Shown piece after piece: positions 63,231-64,000 of a DNA stretch of 64,000 bases. The position numbers were made by a program, and so were the translations under genes. Each line of letters starts with the position of its first letter. Position 1 is the first letter of the stretch. The notes beneath the pieces were generated by a model. That model saw only the letters and a program-made list of their open reading frames with translations, was not told the DNA's origin and did not search any database. The DNA is from Pseudohoeflea sp964511625 (GTDB lineage: Bacteria; Pseudomonadota; Alphaproteobacteria; Rhizobiales; Rhizobiaceae): positions 1 through 64,000 of the forward strand of contig CAZEJG010000012.1 in assembly GCA_964511625.1 (NCBI GenBank), in the 5' to 3' direction.

Positions 63231-63925
63231 GACGCGCCCACCCGCTTGGCCACCAGTCGGGCAATCCATTCCGAGAGCAGCAATGCCGCCATGGCGACGA
63301 AGACGGCAACGATCACCAGCCGCCCGGCGGCGCCCTCCCCGCCCGGCGCCTGCAACAGGGCGTAGATGGCCGAGGGAATGGTCTGGGTCTGGCCGGGAAT
63401 GTTGGAGACGAAAGTGATGGTGGCGCCGAACTCGCCCATCGCCTTGGCGAAGGCCAGGATCGAGCCGGCAAGAATGCCCGGAAGGATCAACGGCAAGGTG
63501 ACGGTCGCGAAAACCCACATGGGCGAGGCACCCAGTGTGCTCGCCGCCCGTTCGAGTTTCGGATCGACCGCCTCGATCGTCAGCCGGATCGCCCGCACCA
63601 TTAGGGGGAAGGCCATGATGGCGGCGGCGAGCGCAGCCCCGGTCCAGCGGAAGGCGAAGACGAGACCGAACCAGCGGTCGAGGAAAGCGCCGATCGAACC
63701 CGTGCGCCCGAAGGTCAGCAGCAGCAGATAGCCGGTCACCACCGGCGGAAGCACCAGAGGCAGATGGACGAGACCATTGAGAAGCTGCCGTCCCGGAAAA
63801 CGCCAGCGCGCCAGCGCATAGGCGACGAAGATGCCGAGCGGCAGGCTCAAAAGCGTCGCGACGAGCGAAACGCGCAGCGACAGCGCCACCGCGCGCCATT
63901 CATCCGGAGTGAGCCAGTCCGTCAC
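63227..63925 (-). CDS. modB: Molybdate ABC transporter permease ModB
   Basis: The 232-residue membrane protein has about five hydrophobic segments and the ModB marks LVHLPLVLPPVVTGYLLLLT and TLGASPMWVFATVTLPLILP, the cytoplasmic EAA-type loop. It starts at a GTG (63923-63925) five bases after the modA stop. It overlaps modC and forms the channel of the ModABC importer. Confidence 0.94.
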   Translation of the reverse strand: MTDWLTPDEWRAVALSLRVSLVATLLSLPLGIFVAYALARWRFPGRQLLNGLVHLPLVLPPVVTGYLLLLTFGRTGSIGAFLDRWFGLVFAFRWTGAALAAAIMAFPLMVRAIRLTIEAVDPKLERAASTLGASPMWVFATVTLPLILPGILAGSILAFAKAMGEFGATITFVSNIPGQTQTIPSAIYALLQAPGGEGAAGRLVIVAVFVAMAALLLSEWIARLVAKRVGAS

Positions 63926-63929
63926 GATC

Positions 63930-64000
63930 TCAGTTCAGCACCCTGAAGCCCTGCGCCTCGAAGGCGGCGCGGGCGGTTTCGCCTGAGAGAGCTTGATAGA
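63930..64000 (-). CDS. modA: Molybdate-binding protein ModA, C-terminal end (partial)
   Basis: Only the last 23 codons lie in the window. They read YQALSGETARAAFEAQGFRV followed by LN and the stop at 63930-63932, which fits the C terminus of ModA, as does its place just before modB. The rest is beyond the right edge. Confidence 0.75.
   Translation of the reverse strand, partial: YQALSGETARAAFEAQGFRVLN

Noticed and set aside
62145..63899. Apparent ModC-ModB fusion frame
   Set aside because: The modC frame stays open upstream by chance. modB is intact in another frame and modC has its own start overlapping the modB stop.

Overview
The window is a high-GC, densely coded stretch of an alphaproteobacterial chromosome, most likely from the order Hyphomicrobiales (rhizobia and relatives). 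Supporting signs are the divergent cobT/cobS pair followed by DUF1289 and TIGR02281-protease genes, two extensin-family proteins, a class I fumarase, L,D-transpeptidases, and many ATGA stop/start overlaps. I cannot name the genus. I saw no insertion sequence, integrase, phage gene, rRNA or CRISPR array.

Positions 1-41 kb look mainly like core genome. This part holds tRNA-Val(CAC), a polytopic membrane protein, envelope enzymes (extensin-like protein, YcbB-type and ErfK-type L,D-transpeptidases), fumarase, a diguanylate cyclase, an alpha/beta hydrolase divergent from a MarR regulator, molybdenum-cofactor genes (moaA, mobA), two drug or metabolite exporters, a polar amino-acid ABC importer without its ATPase, a methyltransferase and a penicillin-acylase-family protein. 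Next come a TetR-flanked operon (MFS transporter, arabinonolactone-oxidase-like flavoenzyme, PLP racemase-fold enzyme), an Lrp regulator, a uracil-DNA-glycosylase-like protein, a GST, a nuclease, a histidine kinase, cobT/cobS, a TauE-type exporter, a second extensin-like lipoprotein, a thioesterase, an FdhF/YdeP-type molybdoenzyme and dusA.

Positions 41-62 kb are the most interesting part: a catabolic island of two convergent transcription units. The plus unit (41276-47832) encodes a complete CUT1 sugar-type ABC importer, a TIM-barrel isomerase/epimerase and a Gfo/Idh/MocA dehydrogenase. The minus unit (60280-47928) encodes a complete BMP/nucleoside-type ABC importer, two nucleoside hydrolases, an isochorismatase-like cysteine hydrolase, a MarR regulator, a DUF1185 protein and HyuA/HyuB. 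A strong hairpin separates the two converging ends. Two SDR dehydrogenase genes diverge from the minus unit at 60.4 kb. Four copies of one operator-like palindrome, GTTCGT-N2-ACGAAC (one perfect, three with one mismatch), lie in front of the plus-unit ATPase gene, its binding-protein gene, hyuA, and the BMP gene/SDR divergent promoter. All four appear to belong to one regulon, probably controlled by the MarR protein encoded inside the minus unit. My inference is that the island imports a nucleoside-like or glycosylated N-heterocycle, cleaves the glycosidic bond, opens the base ring by the hydantoinase and amidohydrolase route, and oxidises the sugar. The substrate is unknown.

Positions 62-64 kb carry modC, modB and the 3' end of modA (molybdate uptake), which fits the molybdoenzyme and cofactor genes elsewhere in the window.
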